Source: Rhodococcus pyridinivorans
GTDB lineage: Bacteria; Actinomycetota; Actinomycetes; Mycobacteriales; Mycobacteriaceae
Direction of reading: 5' to 3'
Assembly: GCF_900105195.1 (NCBI RefSeq)
Contig: NZ_FNRX01000002.1
Span: 620,001 to 684,000, forward strand
DNA: 64,000 nucleotides
The first letter of the stretch is position 1. Each line of letters starts with the position of its first letter. The notes under the pieces were generated by a model. The model made no database searches. It was given only the letters and a program-made list of their open reading frames with translations, and was not told the origin of the DNA. Made by a program: the position numbers and the translations under genes. Below are positions 52,989 to 62,393 of the stretch, one piece after another.

Positions 52989-54196
52989 GCCGGCGCGGCG
53001 ACGGTCTCCTCGCGCTCGACGGCGTTCTCGGCACCGGGGCGACGATGGCGCGCGGCGACCATCGCGGCGACGAAGACTGCGATCGCGGCCAGGCACTGCG
53101 AGGTCCCGAGGACTTCGAGGAGCAACTGCTCGACCCAGCCGCCGGAGGACGCCTCACGCAGCAGGTGGTTGGGTCCGATGAGGAAGACCACGGTGGCGGG
53201 CCCCAGCACGGGCCACCAGCGGCGGTAGGCCGGCGCGACGAGCAGCGGCACGAGGAACAGCGCGTACACCCAGTGGTGGGTGACGGCGATCGGAGCGGCG
53301 AGCAGCGACGCCAGGCCCACCAGGGCCACCGCGACCACGGGCTCGTCGGCACGCAGGAAGCGGTAGGCGGCCCATGCGGTACCGGCCACGACGACCAGGG
53401 CACCGGCCAGCCACAGCGCCTTGGCGGTGCCGTCGGAGAAGTCGAAACGGGCGATGAGACCGGTGAGCGCCTGGTTGCGGAAGAACGACGGGTCGCCGGC
53501 GCGGTCGGTCGCGAAGAACTCCGTGGTCCAGAAGTAGACGGTCGAATCGGGGCGCAGCCAGTAGCCGAACGCGACGGTCGCGGCAAAGGCGCTCAGCGCG
53601 CGGAATGCCGACGGCCAGTCGCGGCGCAGCAGGAAGATCAGGCCGAAGGCGGCCGGGGTCACCTTGATGGCGGCGGCCAGCGCGATGCCGACACCGCGGA
53701 AGCGCTTCGGGATCACACCGAGCAGGTCGGCGACCACCAGTGCCATGAGCACGATGTTGATCTGGCCGAACGTGAAGTTGGAGCGGAACGGCTCGAGCCA
53801 CAGCACCGGTCCGAGCGACGCGGCTGCGATCAGGCTCGGCTGCGACATGTCGAGTCGCTGGTAGACGACCTCGAGCACCCACCACACGAGAGCGATGAGT
53901 CCGATCGTCCACAACACCTGCAGGGCGGTGCTGCCCACCAACGCCATCGGGGCGAAGAGGAACGCCGCGAAGGGTGGGTAGATGAACCGGAAACCGGAAT
54001 GGCTGAAGAACCCCTCGGTGTACAGCGGGGTGTGGTGCAGGAAGGCCCAGCCGGCATCGCGGAAGACGTCGAGATCCATGAGGTACTCGTTCAGCGCGTC
54101 GCGCAGGTATCCCGCGACTGCCAGCGCCGAGACCGTCAGACCGATGGCGATCAACAAGGATCGAACAGGTCGGGTACGGACTTCGGTCAACAGCAC
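52958..54196 (-). CDS. GT87-family polyprenol-phosphate mannosyltransferase
   Basis: 412 residues with about 10 membrane segments. An early Asp in MDLDVFRDAG and the following FIYPPFAAFLFAPMALV are hallmarks of GT87 enzymes, which add alpha-1,2-mannose or arabinose units to cell-wall lipids in mycobacteria and relatives. GTG 54196 has GGGAGG nine bases before. The C-terminus is polar and disordered. It cannot be told which glycan it builds. Confidence 0.87.
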   Translation of the reverse strand: MLLTEVRTRPVRSLLIAIGLTVSALAVAGYLRDALNEYLMDLDVFRDAGWAFLHHTPLYTEGFFSHSGFRFIYPPFAAFLFAPMALVGSTALQVLWTIGLIALVWWVLEVVYQRLDMSQPSLIAAASLGPVLWLEPFRSNFTFGQINIVLMALVVADLLGVIPKRFRGVGIALAAAIKVTPAAFGLIFLLRRDWPSAFRALSAFAATVAFGYWLRPDSTVYFWTTEFFATDRAGDPSFFRNQALTGLIARFDFSDGTAKALWLAGALVVVAGTAWAAYRFLRADEPVVAVALVGLASLLAAPIAVTHHWVYALFLVPLLVAPAYRRWWPVLGPATVVFLIGPNHLLREASSGGWVEQLLLEVLGTSQCLAAIAVFVAAMVAARHRRPGAENAVEREETVAAPAQVQNADATR

Positions 54197-54372
54197 GGGC
54201 GGTACCTCCCGGTAGGAAACAGGTGCGTCGCCACGTTACACAATCGTTGTCTTCGGGATCAGGCGACGAGAATATCGCCTCCCCAACCGTTTTGGTCGGG
54301 AAATCCGTTTCGCGAACTTGGGGAGTGAGGCGGATCACGTTGCGGAAAGATCTCGACCGGCCGGACGTGAGG

Positions 54373-54418
54373 GGAGTATTCGTCTTTCTAGCTCCACAGC
54401 TAGAAAGACGAATACTCC
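54373..54418. repeat. Perfect 21-bp inverted repeat, likely terminator
   Basis: Arms 54373-54393 and 54398-54418 pair perfectly around a four-base loop. The arms are AT-richer than the surroundings. It lies 10 bp past the stop of the lipoprotein gene (minus strand) and about 180 bp upstream of the GT87 start. A terminator for the lipoprotein gene is the simple reading, though no T-run follows. Confidence 0.75.
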
Positions 54419-54428
54419 GGTAGCGGAG

Positions 54429-55670
54429 TCAGGCGACGCCGCTGATCTCGTTCGGGGTGTGCGGCAGTTCGGCAGAGCGGATCTCACCCGAGGTCACGTC
54501 CACCGCGTACAGGGAATCGGTGGCGGGATCGGTGACGAACGCCGTATCGCCCCGCACCTCGAGTGCGGGCCGAGGTGCCTGCCACTCGTCGGGCTCGGTC
54601 CACGGCTCGAGCACCTCGATCCGCCGGACGATCTCGCCGGAGTCGGGATCGATCACGTGGAGGTTGCCGTCGGTGCCGAGAACGAGTGCTTCCCCTGCCG
54701 GTCCGCGACCGAGGGAGCGGAAGGTGTAACTGGTACCGAGGTCGACGAGACGCACCGACGCCGTGCGGGTGTCCACGAGCGCGACGCGCTCGGGACGCTC
54801 GAGCTCGGCGTCGGGATCGGTCTTGTAGTCGCCGAGGACGACGGGCGAGTCCTCGCTGCCGGCCTGGTTCCCGATCCGGCCGTAGGGGTCGGGCACCGGC
54901 GCCTTCGTGAACGTTCCGTCGCGGAAGATCACCATGCCGTCCTCGCATCCGAAGGCGACGACCCCGTCGGCCGCGACCGTCTCACCGTGCACACCCGGGC
55001 ACTGTTCGGTGCGCGTGATCTCGGTGCCGTTCTCGTCGAGCAGCGCCACACCGGTCCGATCCTCGGAATCGCCGAGGGTGACGAGCATGCCGCCGTCGGG
55101 CATCGGGACGGCCACGCCGTGGTGGGCCTCGGGGAGCGCGCGACTGTCGAGATCCGGCAGGTCGGTCGCCGAGGCGAGATCGGCGGGGTCGAACACGTCG
55201 ATGCGTCCGGTGCCGTCGTCGAACAGGGCGGTGACCCCGGCGTGCGGCACGACGTGTCCGGGCTTCTCGGCGGCGAACGTCAGGTCGGTGAGCGTGGGTG
55301 CGCCGGTGTAGTGGTGACCGTGGTCGCCGTGGGCTTCCGTCCAGCTGCCGGTGTCGAGCACGCGGAATCCGCCTTCGGTGGAGATCAGCACGTGGCGTCC
55401 GTCGCCGGCAGGGGAGAGGCGGTTGAAACCGTCGAGTGCGAAGTCGTCGACGACGGTGAGTTCTTCTTCCTCGACGACGAGGACGCCGCCGTCGTAGGTC
55501 AGGGCGAGGCGCGGCTGCGCCGTCGCCACTTCGGAAGCGGCGGCGGAGGTCGTCGTCTCGGGGGTGTCGGCCGCAGTGGTGTCGGCCTCGGTCGTACCGC
55601 CGCAGGCGGCGGCGAAGGTCGCAGCGACGACGGTGAGGGCGGCGCCGCCGTAGCGGGAGAGCGTTGTCAT
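54429..55670 (-). CDS. Secreted lipoprotein, beta-propeller, AztD-like zinc chaperone candidate
   Basis: About 413 residues. N-terminal signal with a lipobox-like FAAAC, then a Thr/Ala/Glu-rich linker and repeated strand units of a propeller (DGGVLVVEEEELTVVDDF, GGFRVLDTGSW, HVIDPDSGEIVRRIEVLEP). The stretch EAHGDHGHHYTG is rich in His and resembles the zinc-binding part of AztD-type metallochaperones. ATG 55670 is preferred; GTG 55688 is possible. A Zur-like site upstream supports zinc control. No AztABC transporter is adjacent. Confidence 0.7.
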   Translation of the reverse strand: MTTLSRYGGAALTVVAATFAAACGGTTEADTTAADTPETTTSAAASEVATAQPRLALTYDGGVLVVEEEELTVVDDFALDGFNRLSPAGDGRHVLISTEGGFRVLDTGSWTEAHGDHGHHYTGAPTLTDLTFAAEKPGHVVPHAGVTALFDDGTGRIDVFDPADLASATDLPDLDSRALPEAHHGVAVPMPDGGMLVTLGDSEDRTGVALLDENGTEITRTEQCPGVHGETVAADGVVAFGCEDGMVIFRDGTFTKAPVPDPYGRIGNQAGSEDSPVVLGDYKTDPDAELERPERVALVDTRTASVRLVDLGTSYTFRSLGRGPAGEALVLGTDGNLHVIDPDSGEIVRRIEVLEPWTEPDEWQAPRPALEVRGDTAFVTDPATDSLYAVDVTSGEIRSAELPHTPNEISGVA

Positions 55671-55691
55671 GGGGAAAGAAATAGCCACTAT

Positions 55692-55706
55692 CGAAAATGA
55701 ATGTCA
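55692..55706 (-). promoter_or_regulatory. Zur-like box
   Basis: On the minus strand TGACATTCATTTTCG resembles the actinobacterial Zur palindrome (TGA...TCATTTTCA); the right arm is nearly complete. It lies about 22 bp before the lipoprotein start, close enough for repression by zinc-loaded Zur. Confidence 0.45.
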
Positions 55707-55753
55707 AAGTCTGAAATGCGCATGCGTGCATGTCGCTCCGGGCGGCCGAGGTT

Positions 55754-55796
55754 GCAGTTGTTGTCGAGAAATCGCCGAAATGTCGACAACAACTGC
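55754..55796. repeat. 14-bp perfect inverted repeat upstream of AAA ATPase
   Basis: GCAGTTGTTGTCGA at 55754-55767 and its exact complement at 55783-55796, 15-base loop. It is in the gap between the divergent lipoprotein and AAA ATPase genes, 91 bp before the ATPase start. It may be an operator or RNA hairpin for the ATPase transcript. Confidence 0.7.
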
Positions 55797-55887
55797 GGTT
55801 TCGAGCTCGGACATACGCGAATACGGCCGTCTACGACACGCACTAGATGAGCTCAGAATCCGACGAGTTCGCCGTTAGCATCGACGG

Positions 55888-57075
55888 ATGGATCCTGTCC
55901 GCAACCCGTACGCCCCGGGCGCGGGACAGCGCCCGCCCGAGCTCGCCGGCCGCGAGAAGCAACTCACCGCGTTCGAGGTGGTCCTCGAACGGATCGCCCG
56001 GGAACGACCCGAACGCAGCGTCGTCCTCACCGGCCTCCGCGGTGTCGGCAAGACCGTCCTTCTCAACCATCTGCGCTCCGCCGCCATCGCGAAGAGCTGG
56101 GGCACCGGCAAGATCGAGGCCCGTCCCGATCAAGGACTGCGACGCCCCCTGTCGTCGGCGCTGCACATGGCGGTCCGCGAGATCGCCGCCGCGCATCCGG
56201 ATCCGGAATCGGTGGAGTACTTCCTCGGGGTGCTCAAGTCGTTCGCGCTGCGGGCTACCGCCGACAAGGGCATGCGCGAACGCTGGCAACCCGGCATCGA
56301 TGCTCCGGCCGTGAAAGGGCGGGCCGACTCGGGCGACATCGAGATCGACCTCGTCGAACTGCTTGTCGACGCAGCAGGACTCGCACGCGACGTGGGCGTG
56401 GGCATCGCGTTGTTCATCGACGAGATGCAGGACCTCGGCTCCGACGACGTCTCAGCGATCTGCGGGGCCTGCCACGAGCTGAGCCAGGACGCCGCGCCGC
56501 TCATCGTCGTCGGGGCCGGTCTGCCGCACCTGCCCGCGGTGCTGTCGGCGTCGAAGTCCTACTCCGAGCGGCTGTTCACCTACCACCGCATCGACCGGCT
56601 CGACCGTGCGGCAGCGGATCTCGCGCTCATCGCGCCTGCGGCACGAGAGGACGTCGAGTTCACGCAGGACGCCCTCGACCTGCTGTATGAAACCGCCGAC
56701 GGCTACCCGTATTTCGTGCAGGCCTATGGTAAGACGACCTGGGACGTCGCAGCGGATTCGCCGATCACCGCCGACGACGTGCGGGTCGCGGCACCGACTG
56801 CGGAAGAGGAACTCGCCGTCGGCTTCTTCGGCTCCCGCTACGAACGGGCGACCCCCGCCGAACGCGAATACATGCGGGCCATGGCGGATCTGGCGGGCGA
56901 CGACGGGCCTGTCGCGACCTCGAAGATCGCCGTCGAACTCGGACGGAAGCCTGCCTCCCTGTCACCTGCGCGCGACGGATTGATCAAGAAGGGCCTGATC
57001 TATTCCGCCGAGCGCGGGTTCATCGGGTTCACCGTTCCGCACTTCGGGCGGTACCTGCGCGCCCAGAACGACTGA
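55888..57075 (+). CDS. Orphan AAA ATPase
   Basis: 395 residues. Walker A GLRGVGKT (residues 49-56), Walker B ALFIDEMQD near 170-180, then a winged-helix-like C-terminus (SKIAVELGRKPASLSPARDGLIKKGLIYSAERG). The layout is that of archaeal-type MoxR-less ATPases of the AAA_16/ORC-like group, often called STAND-like. No catalytic effector domain is fused. It stands alone with a long inverted repeat upstream. Function not known. Confidence 0.82.
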   Translation: MDPVRNPYAPGAGQRPPELAGREKQLTAFEVVLERIARERPERSVVLTGLRGVGKTVLLNHLRSAAIAKSWGTGKIEARPDQGLRRPLSSALHMAVREIAAAHPDPESVEYFLGVLKSFALRATADKGMRERWQPGIDAPAVKGRADSGDIEIDLVELLVDAAGLARDVGVGIALFIDEMQDLGSDDVSAICGACHELSQDAAPLIVVGAGLPHLPAVLSASKSYSERLFTYHRIDRLDRAAADLALIAPAAREDVEFTQDALDLLYETADGYPYFVQAYGKTTWDVAADSPITADDVRVAAPTAEEELAVGFFGSRYERATPAEREYMRAMADLAGDDGPVATSKIAVELGRKPASLSPARDGLIKKGLIYSAERGFIGFTVPHFGRYLRAQND

Positions 57076-57097
57076 CCCGGCCGGGGCGATCGAAAGT

Positions 57098-57772
57098 TCA
57101 GTCGACCCACTCGACGGTCTCGTCGAGCGACGCGCGATTCGTGCGACACGCATTGGCCGGGTGCGCCTCGTCGGCGTAACCGAACGAGATGGCGCAGACG
57201 ATGTCGCGGTCGTCGCCGATATTCAGTTCGCGTCGCAGCGCGGTGGCCGTCATCGCGACGGCGGCCTGCGGGACGGCGGCGATGCCGAGCGACTCGGCGG
57301 CGAGCAGCAGGGTCGAGACGTAGCCACCGCAGTCGACGGCGCCGTACACGCCGAGGGCCTTGTCGGAGGTGATGATCGCGACGTGCGGTGCGCCGAAGAA
57401 GCGGTAGTTCTCGAGCATCTGCTCGGTGCGGCGCTGGTAGTCGTCGCGGGCGATGCCCAGCGCGTTGTACAGGGCGTAGCCGGCGCCGCGGCGACGCTCG
57501 GCATAGGCGCCGCGGTATTCGGCGGGTCCCGGGATGTCGGGATCCATGTTCCCCGAGGTGGCCTGCGCGTAGACGGCGTCGCGCAGTCGGTTGGTGGCGT
57601 CGCCGCTGACGATGTGCACTTGCCAGGGTTGGGAGTTGCACCAGGACGCGGTGCGCTGACCCATCTGCAGCATGCGTTCGATGTCCTCGCGCGGGACCTG
57701 TTTCGTCAGGAAGGCGCGGCAGCTGAAACGGGTGTCGAGCAGGGACGACAGCGTGTCGGCGGCAGAAGTCAT
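57098..57772 (-). CDS. Nitroreductase-family protein
   Basis: 224 residues. FMN-binding start RFSCRAFLTKQVPREDIERML, ASWCNSQPWQVHIVSG, a middle GVYGAVDCGGYVSTLLLAAESLGI and the end ISFGYADEAHPAN. ATG 57772 has a weak ribosome site. Members reduce nitro groups or quinones with NAD(P)H. Confidence 0.88.
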   Translation of the reverse strand: MTSAADTLSSLLDTRFSCRAFLTKQVPREDIERMLQMGQRTASWCNSQPWQVHIVSGDATNRLRDAVYAQATSGNMDPDIPGPAEYRGAYAERRRGAGYALYNALGIARDDYQRRTEQMLENYRFFGAPHVAIITSDKALGVYGAVDCGGYVSTLLLAAESLGIAAVPQAAVAMTATALRRELNIGDDRDIVCAISFGYADEAHPANACRTNRASLDETVEWVD

Positions 57773-57882
57773 GTCACCACGATGGCACATCACTTCACCG
57801 AGCGTTCGTTCAGCCGGTCGGGAGCACACGACAGGCGACTATTCGGCTTTCTACGATCCGTCCGAGAAAGCGGTAGAGAAGG

Positions 57883-58890
57883 TCAGACGATGTCCCTCTC
57901 GTCGCCGGGTGTGACCCGGCGCAGCCCCCGATAGGCATCGGTGGGGGTGCTCTTCCCGGTCACCACGGCCGCGACCTCGGCGGCGATCGGCATCTCCACC
58001 CCGTACTCGCGGGCGAGTTCCATGACCGTCGGCGCGGTCTTCACCCCTTCGGCGACCTGCCCCAGCGCCTCGACGGCCTCGTCGATGCTGAGCCCGCGCG
58101 CCAGCGCCTCACCGACCCGGCGGTTCCGCGACGACGGACTCGTGCACGTCGCGATGAGATCACCCATCCCCGTGAGGCCCGCGAACGTGCGCGGATCCGC
58201 ACCCATGGCCTCACCGAGACGCGTCATCTCCGCCAGCCCACGGGCGAGGACCATCGCGCGGGTGTTGTCGCCGACGCTGAGCCCTTCGGCCATGCCGGCC
58301 GCGATCGCCACGATGTTCTTGAGGATCCCGCCCAGTTCGCAGCCGAGCACGTCGGTATTGCGATAGACGCGGAACAACGACGTGGCGAACAGCGGTTGCA
58401 GCGCCGCACTCACCGCTTCGTCCTGCATCGCGACCACCGACGCGGCGGCCATGCCGTCGGCGATCTCCCCGGCGATGTTCGGACCCGCGAGCAGCCCGAC
58501 GGGGTGCCCCGGAAGGCATTCGGCGATCACCTCGGTGGGCCGCAGGCGGGTGCCCGGCTCGAGGCCCTTCACCAGTGAGACGACCGGAACCCACGCGCGG
58601 ATCTCGTCGACGACCTGCTCGAGTGTCTTGCGCACTGCATGCGACGGCACACCGATCACCAGGACGTCGGCTTCGCGGGCGGCCTCTTCGAGATCGGAGG
58701 TCGCGCGCAGGCCCTGCGGCAGTGGCCGTTCGCCGAGATATCGACGGTTGCGGTGCTCGGTGTCGATCTCACGCGCGATGTCGTCGTTGCGGGCCCACAA
58801 CGTCGTCGGGGTGTTGCGTGCGGCCAACGACGCGATCGTGGTTCCCCACGATCCCGATCCGAGAACGACGACGCGAACCGCACGAGCCAT
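57883..58890 (-). CDS. gpsA: NAD(P)-dependent glycerol-3-phosphate dehydrogenase
   Basis: 335 residues. Cofactor loop [47 protein letters not shown], and the catalytic region [25 protein letters not shown] with the active Lys. It makes glycerol-3-phosphate for phospholipids. ATG 58890 has AAAGG upstream. The longer open frame is not needed. Confidence 0.93.
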   Translation of the reverse strand: MARAVRVVVLGSGSWGTTIASLAARNTPTTLWARNDDIAREIDTEHRNRRYLGERPLPQGLRATSDLEEAAREADVLVIGVPSHAVRKTLEQVVDEIRAWVPVVSLVKGLEPGTRLRPTEVIAECLPGHPVGLLAGPNIAGEIADGMAAASVVAMQDEAVSAALQPLFATSLFRVYRNTDVLGCELGGILKNIVAIAAGMAEGLSVGDNTRAMVLARGLAEMTRLGEAMGADPRTFAGLTGMGDLIATCTSPSSRNRRVGEALARGLSIDEAVEALGQVAEGVKTAPTVMELAREYGVEMPIAAEVAAVVTGKSTPTDAYRGLRRVTPGDERDIV

Positions 58891-59047
58891 CGGTGACCTT
58901 TCGTCCGTACGGGCAGGTATCGACAGAGTGTCAGTTTTCCGGTCACGGCGGGTCCGGTTTGTGGTCCCGGGATCCTCGCGGGGCGGATGTGCTGTGGAGG
59001 CGCACGACGACAGGATCGAGGCGGCGCATCGTGGCACGATCGGACCC

Positions 59048-59497
<450 letters not shown>

Positions 59498-59502
59498 TCG
59501 GC

Positions 59503-59913
59503 ATGGACATCACCATTCACCAGACATTCCTTCCGCACACCGATCCCGAGGCGTCCCTCGCGTTCTACCGCGACACCCTCGGCTTCGAGGTCCTCAACGA
59601 TGTCGGTTACGCCGGGAAGCGCTGGATCACCCTCGGCCGCAGCGACACTCCCGGCACGTCCCTGGTGCTGTACCCGCCGGACGCCGACCCCGGCATCACG
59701 GAGGAGGAGAACGCCACCATCGCCGAGATGATGGCCAAGGGCACCTTCGCGTCGATCATCCTCGCGACGAAGGATCTCGACGGGGCGTTCGAGCAACTGC
59801 AGGCCGGCGACACCGAGATCGTTCAGGAACCCACCGACCAGCCGTACGGCGTCCGCGACTGCGCTCTCCGCGACCCCGCGGGAAACATGGTCCGCATCCA
59901 GCAATTGCGCTGA
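59503..59913 (+). CDS. VOC-family protein
   Basis: 136 residues with one VOC module: HTDPEASLAFYRDTLGFEV, ASIILATKDLDGAFEQLQAGD, and the end CALRDPAGNMVRIQQ. It comes just after the AraC gene; GTG 59494 overlapping that stop is another possible start. Probably a small-molecule binding or isomerising enzyme, controlled by the AraC protein. Confidence 0.86.
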   Translation: MDITIHQTFLPHTDPEASLAFYRDTLGFEVLNDVGYAGKRWITLGRSDTPGTSLVLYPPDADPGITEEENATIAEMMAKGTFASIILATKDLDGAFEQLQAGDTEIVQEPTDQPYGVRDCALRDPAGNMVRIQQLR

Positions 59914-59993
59914 CCGATCCCACGATCGGCCTTACTCTCCGATCGTCGCACCCGTTCCGCCCCGCATCCGTACGACCACTGGAGTCTTCGAAT

Positions 59994-62393
59994 ATGACCT
60001 CGACGAAGGACACACCGGCACATGCAGCGCACGTCGCCGACACCCACGATGCGATCCGGGTCCACGGAGCGCGCGTGAACAATCTCCGCGACATCAGCGT
60101 GGAGATCCCCAAGCGGCGATTGACGGTGTTCACCGGTGTCTCCGGCTCGGGCAAGAGTTCGCTGGTGTTCAGCACGATCGCCGCCGAGTCGCAGCGCCTG
60201 ATCAACGAGACGTACAGCGCGTTCGTGCAGGGATTCATGCCGACCCTGGCCCGCCCGGACGTCGACGTGCTCGACGGCATCACCGCGGCGATCATCGTCG
60301 GCCAGGAACGGATGGGATCGAATCCGCGCTCGACGGTGGGCACCGCCACCGATGCCAACGCGATGCTTCGCATCCTGTTCAGCCGGGTTGCGGAGCCGCA
60401 CATCGGTCCGCCCAACGCCTACTCGTTCAACGTGCCGTCGGTGCGGGCCAGTGGTGCGGTGACGGTGGAGAGGGGCGCGGGGAAGACCCAGGCCGAGAAG
60501 GTGACCTTCAACCGGCTCGGCGGCATGTGCCCGCGATGCGAGGGCAAGGGCAACATCTCCGATTTCGACCTGACCGTGCTCTACGACGACGGTCTCTCCC
60601 TCAACGAGGGCGCCCTGAAGATCCCCGGCTACAGCATGGACGGCTGGTACGGCCGGATCTACCGCGGCTGCGGCTTCTTCGATCCCGACAAGCCGATCGC
60701 GAAGTTCACCAAGCGGCAACTCCACGACCTGCTCTACAAGGAACCCACCAGGATCAAGGTGGAGGGCGTCAACGTCACCTTCGAGGGCCTGATCCCGAAG
60801 ATCCAGAAGTCGTTCCTGTCCAAGGATCTCGACGCGATGCAACCGCACATCCGTGCGTTCGTCGAGAAGGCCGTCGTCTTCTCCACATGCCCGGACTGTG
60901 AAGGGACGCGTCTCGCCCCCGAGGCGCGGTCGTCGAAGATCGACGGCAGGAGCATCGCGGACGTGTGCGCGATGCAGATCAGCGATCTCGCCGAATGGGT
61001 GCGCGGACTGGATCTTCCGCAGGTTGCCCCGCTGCTGAAAAACCTTTGTCATCTGCTCGACTCCTTCGCGGACATCGGGCTGGGATATCTGTCGCTGGAT
61101 CGTCCCACCGGCACCCTGTCCGGCGGAGAATCGCAGCGCATCAAGATGATCCGCCATCTCGGATCGTCGCTGACCGATATCACCTACGTCTTCGACGAAC
61201 CGACGATCGGCATGCACCCGCACGACATCGCGCGGATGAACAACCTGCTGCTGCAACTGCGCGACAAGGGCAACACCGTGCTCGTCGTCGAACACAAACC
61301 CGAGGCCATCGCGATCGCCGACCACATCGTCGATCTCGGCCCGCGCGCCGGCACCGAGGGCGGACAGGTGGTCTTCGAGGGCACCGTCGACGAACTGCGG
61401 CGTGCCGACACCCTCACCGGTCGTCACCTCGACGACCGGGCGTCGCTGAAACCGACGGTGCGCACCCCGAGCGGAGCCCTGAAGGTCCGCGGCGCAGACA
61501 CGCACAACCTGCAGAACGTCGACGTCGATATCCCGCTCGGCGTGCTCGTCGTGGTGACCGGCGTGGCCGGATCGGGCAAGAGTTCGCTGATCCACGGTTC
61601 GGTGGCCGACGGCGACGGCGTGGTCACGATCGACCAGAGCCCCATCAAGGGCTCGCGTCGCAGCAACCCCGCGACCTACACGGGTCTTCTCGAACCGATC
61701 CGCAAGGCGTTCGCGAAGGCCAACGGTGTCAAGCCGGCCCTGTTCAGTTCCAACTCCGAGGGCGCCTGCCCGACCTGCAACGGCGCCGGTGTCGTCTACA
61801 CCGACCTCGGGGTGATGGCCACCGTCGAATCGGTGTGCGAGGACTGCGAGGGCAAGCGCTTCCAGACCGCCGTGCTCGACTACACCCTGGCGGGGAAGAA
61901 CATCGCCGAGGTGCTCGCCATGTCCGTCGCGCAGGCCCAGGAGTACTTCGCCGACGGCGAGGCACGCACCCCGGCGGCGTCGAAGATCCTGCAGCGACTG
62001 TCCGACGTCGGCCTCGGCTATCTGCGGCTCGGCCAGCCCCTGACCACCCTGTCGGGCGGTGAGCGGCAGCGGCTCAAGCTCGCCACCGCGATGGCCGAGA
62101 AGGGGGAGACCTACATCCTCGACGAACCCACCACGGGCCTGCACCTCGCCGACGTCGAACAGCTGCTCGGTCTGCTCGACCGGCTCGTCGAGTCCGGCAA
62201 GTCGGTGATCGTCATCGAACACCACCAGGCCGTGATGGCCCACGCCGACTGGATCATCGACCTCGGTCCCGGCGCCGGCCACGACGGTGGACGCATCGTC
62301 TTCGAGGGCACCCCCAGCGAACTCATGGAGGAGCGGTCGACGCTCACCGGCGAGCATCTCTCCGAGTACGTCGGGGTCGGGGTCAGCGGCTGA
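59994..62393 (+). CDS. UvrA-like ABC ATPase (drug-resistance type)
   Basis: 799 residues, shorter than the about 950 of UvrA. Two ATPase modules: first Walker A GVSGSGKSS and signature LSGGESQRIKM; second Walker A GVAGSGKSS and signature LSGGERQRLKLA. Zinc pairs: CPRCEGKG, CPDCEGTRL, CPTCNGAG and CEDCEGKRF. The shorter N-terminal insert implies the UvrB-binding part is reduced, as in UvrA2/DrrC-type proteins linked with drug resistance. GGAG lies nine bases before ATG 59994. Not in an operon with uvrB. Confidence 0.88.
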   Translation: MTSTKDTPAHAAHVADTHDAIRVHGARVNNLRDISVEIPKRRLTVFTGVSGSGKSSLVFSTIAAESQRLINETYSAFVQGFMPTLARPDVDVLDGITAAIIVGQERMGSNPRSTVGTATDANAMLRILFSRVAEPHIGPPNAYSFNVPSVRASGAVTVERGAGKTQAEKVTFNRLGGMCPRCEGKGNISDFDLTVLYDDGLSLNEGALKIPGYSMDGWYGRIYRGCGFFDPDKPIAKFTKRQLHDLLYKEPTRIKVEGVNVTFEGLIPKIQKSFLSKDLDAMQPHIRAFVEKAVVFSTCPDCEGTRLAPEARSSKIDGRSIADVCAMQISDLAEWVRGLDLPQVAPLLKNLCHLLDSFADIGLGYLSLDRPTGTLSGGESQRIKMIRHLGSSLTDITYVFDEPTIGMHPHDIARMNNLLLQLRDKGNTVLVVEHKPEAIAIADHIVDLGPRAGTEGGQVVFEGTVDELRRADTLTGRHLDDRASLKPTVRTPSGALKVRGADTHNLQNVDVDIPLGVLVVVTGVAGSGKSSLIHGSVADGDGVVTIDQSPIKGSRRSNPATYTGLLEPIRKAFAKANGVKPALFSSNSEGACPTCNGAGVVYTDLGVMATVESVCEDCEGKRFQTAVLDYTLAGKNIAEVLAMSVAQAQEYFADGEARTPAASKILQRLSDVGLGYLRLGQPLTTLSGGERQRLKLATAMAEKGETYILDEPTTGLHLADVEQLLGLLDRLVESGKSVIVIEHHQAVMAHADWIIDLGPGAGHDGGRIVFEGTPSELMEERSTLTGEHLSEYVGVGVSG

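Noticed and set aside
59823..62357. A long open frame on the minus strand across the UvrA-like gene
   Set aside because: It is the antisense shadow of a clear ATPase gene. High GC leaves few stops in the opposite frame; no family motifs or ribosome site.
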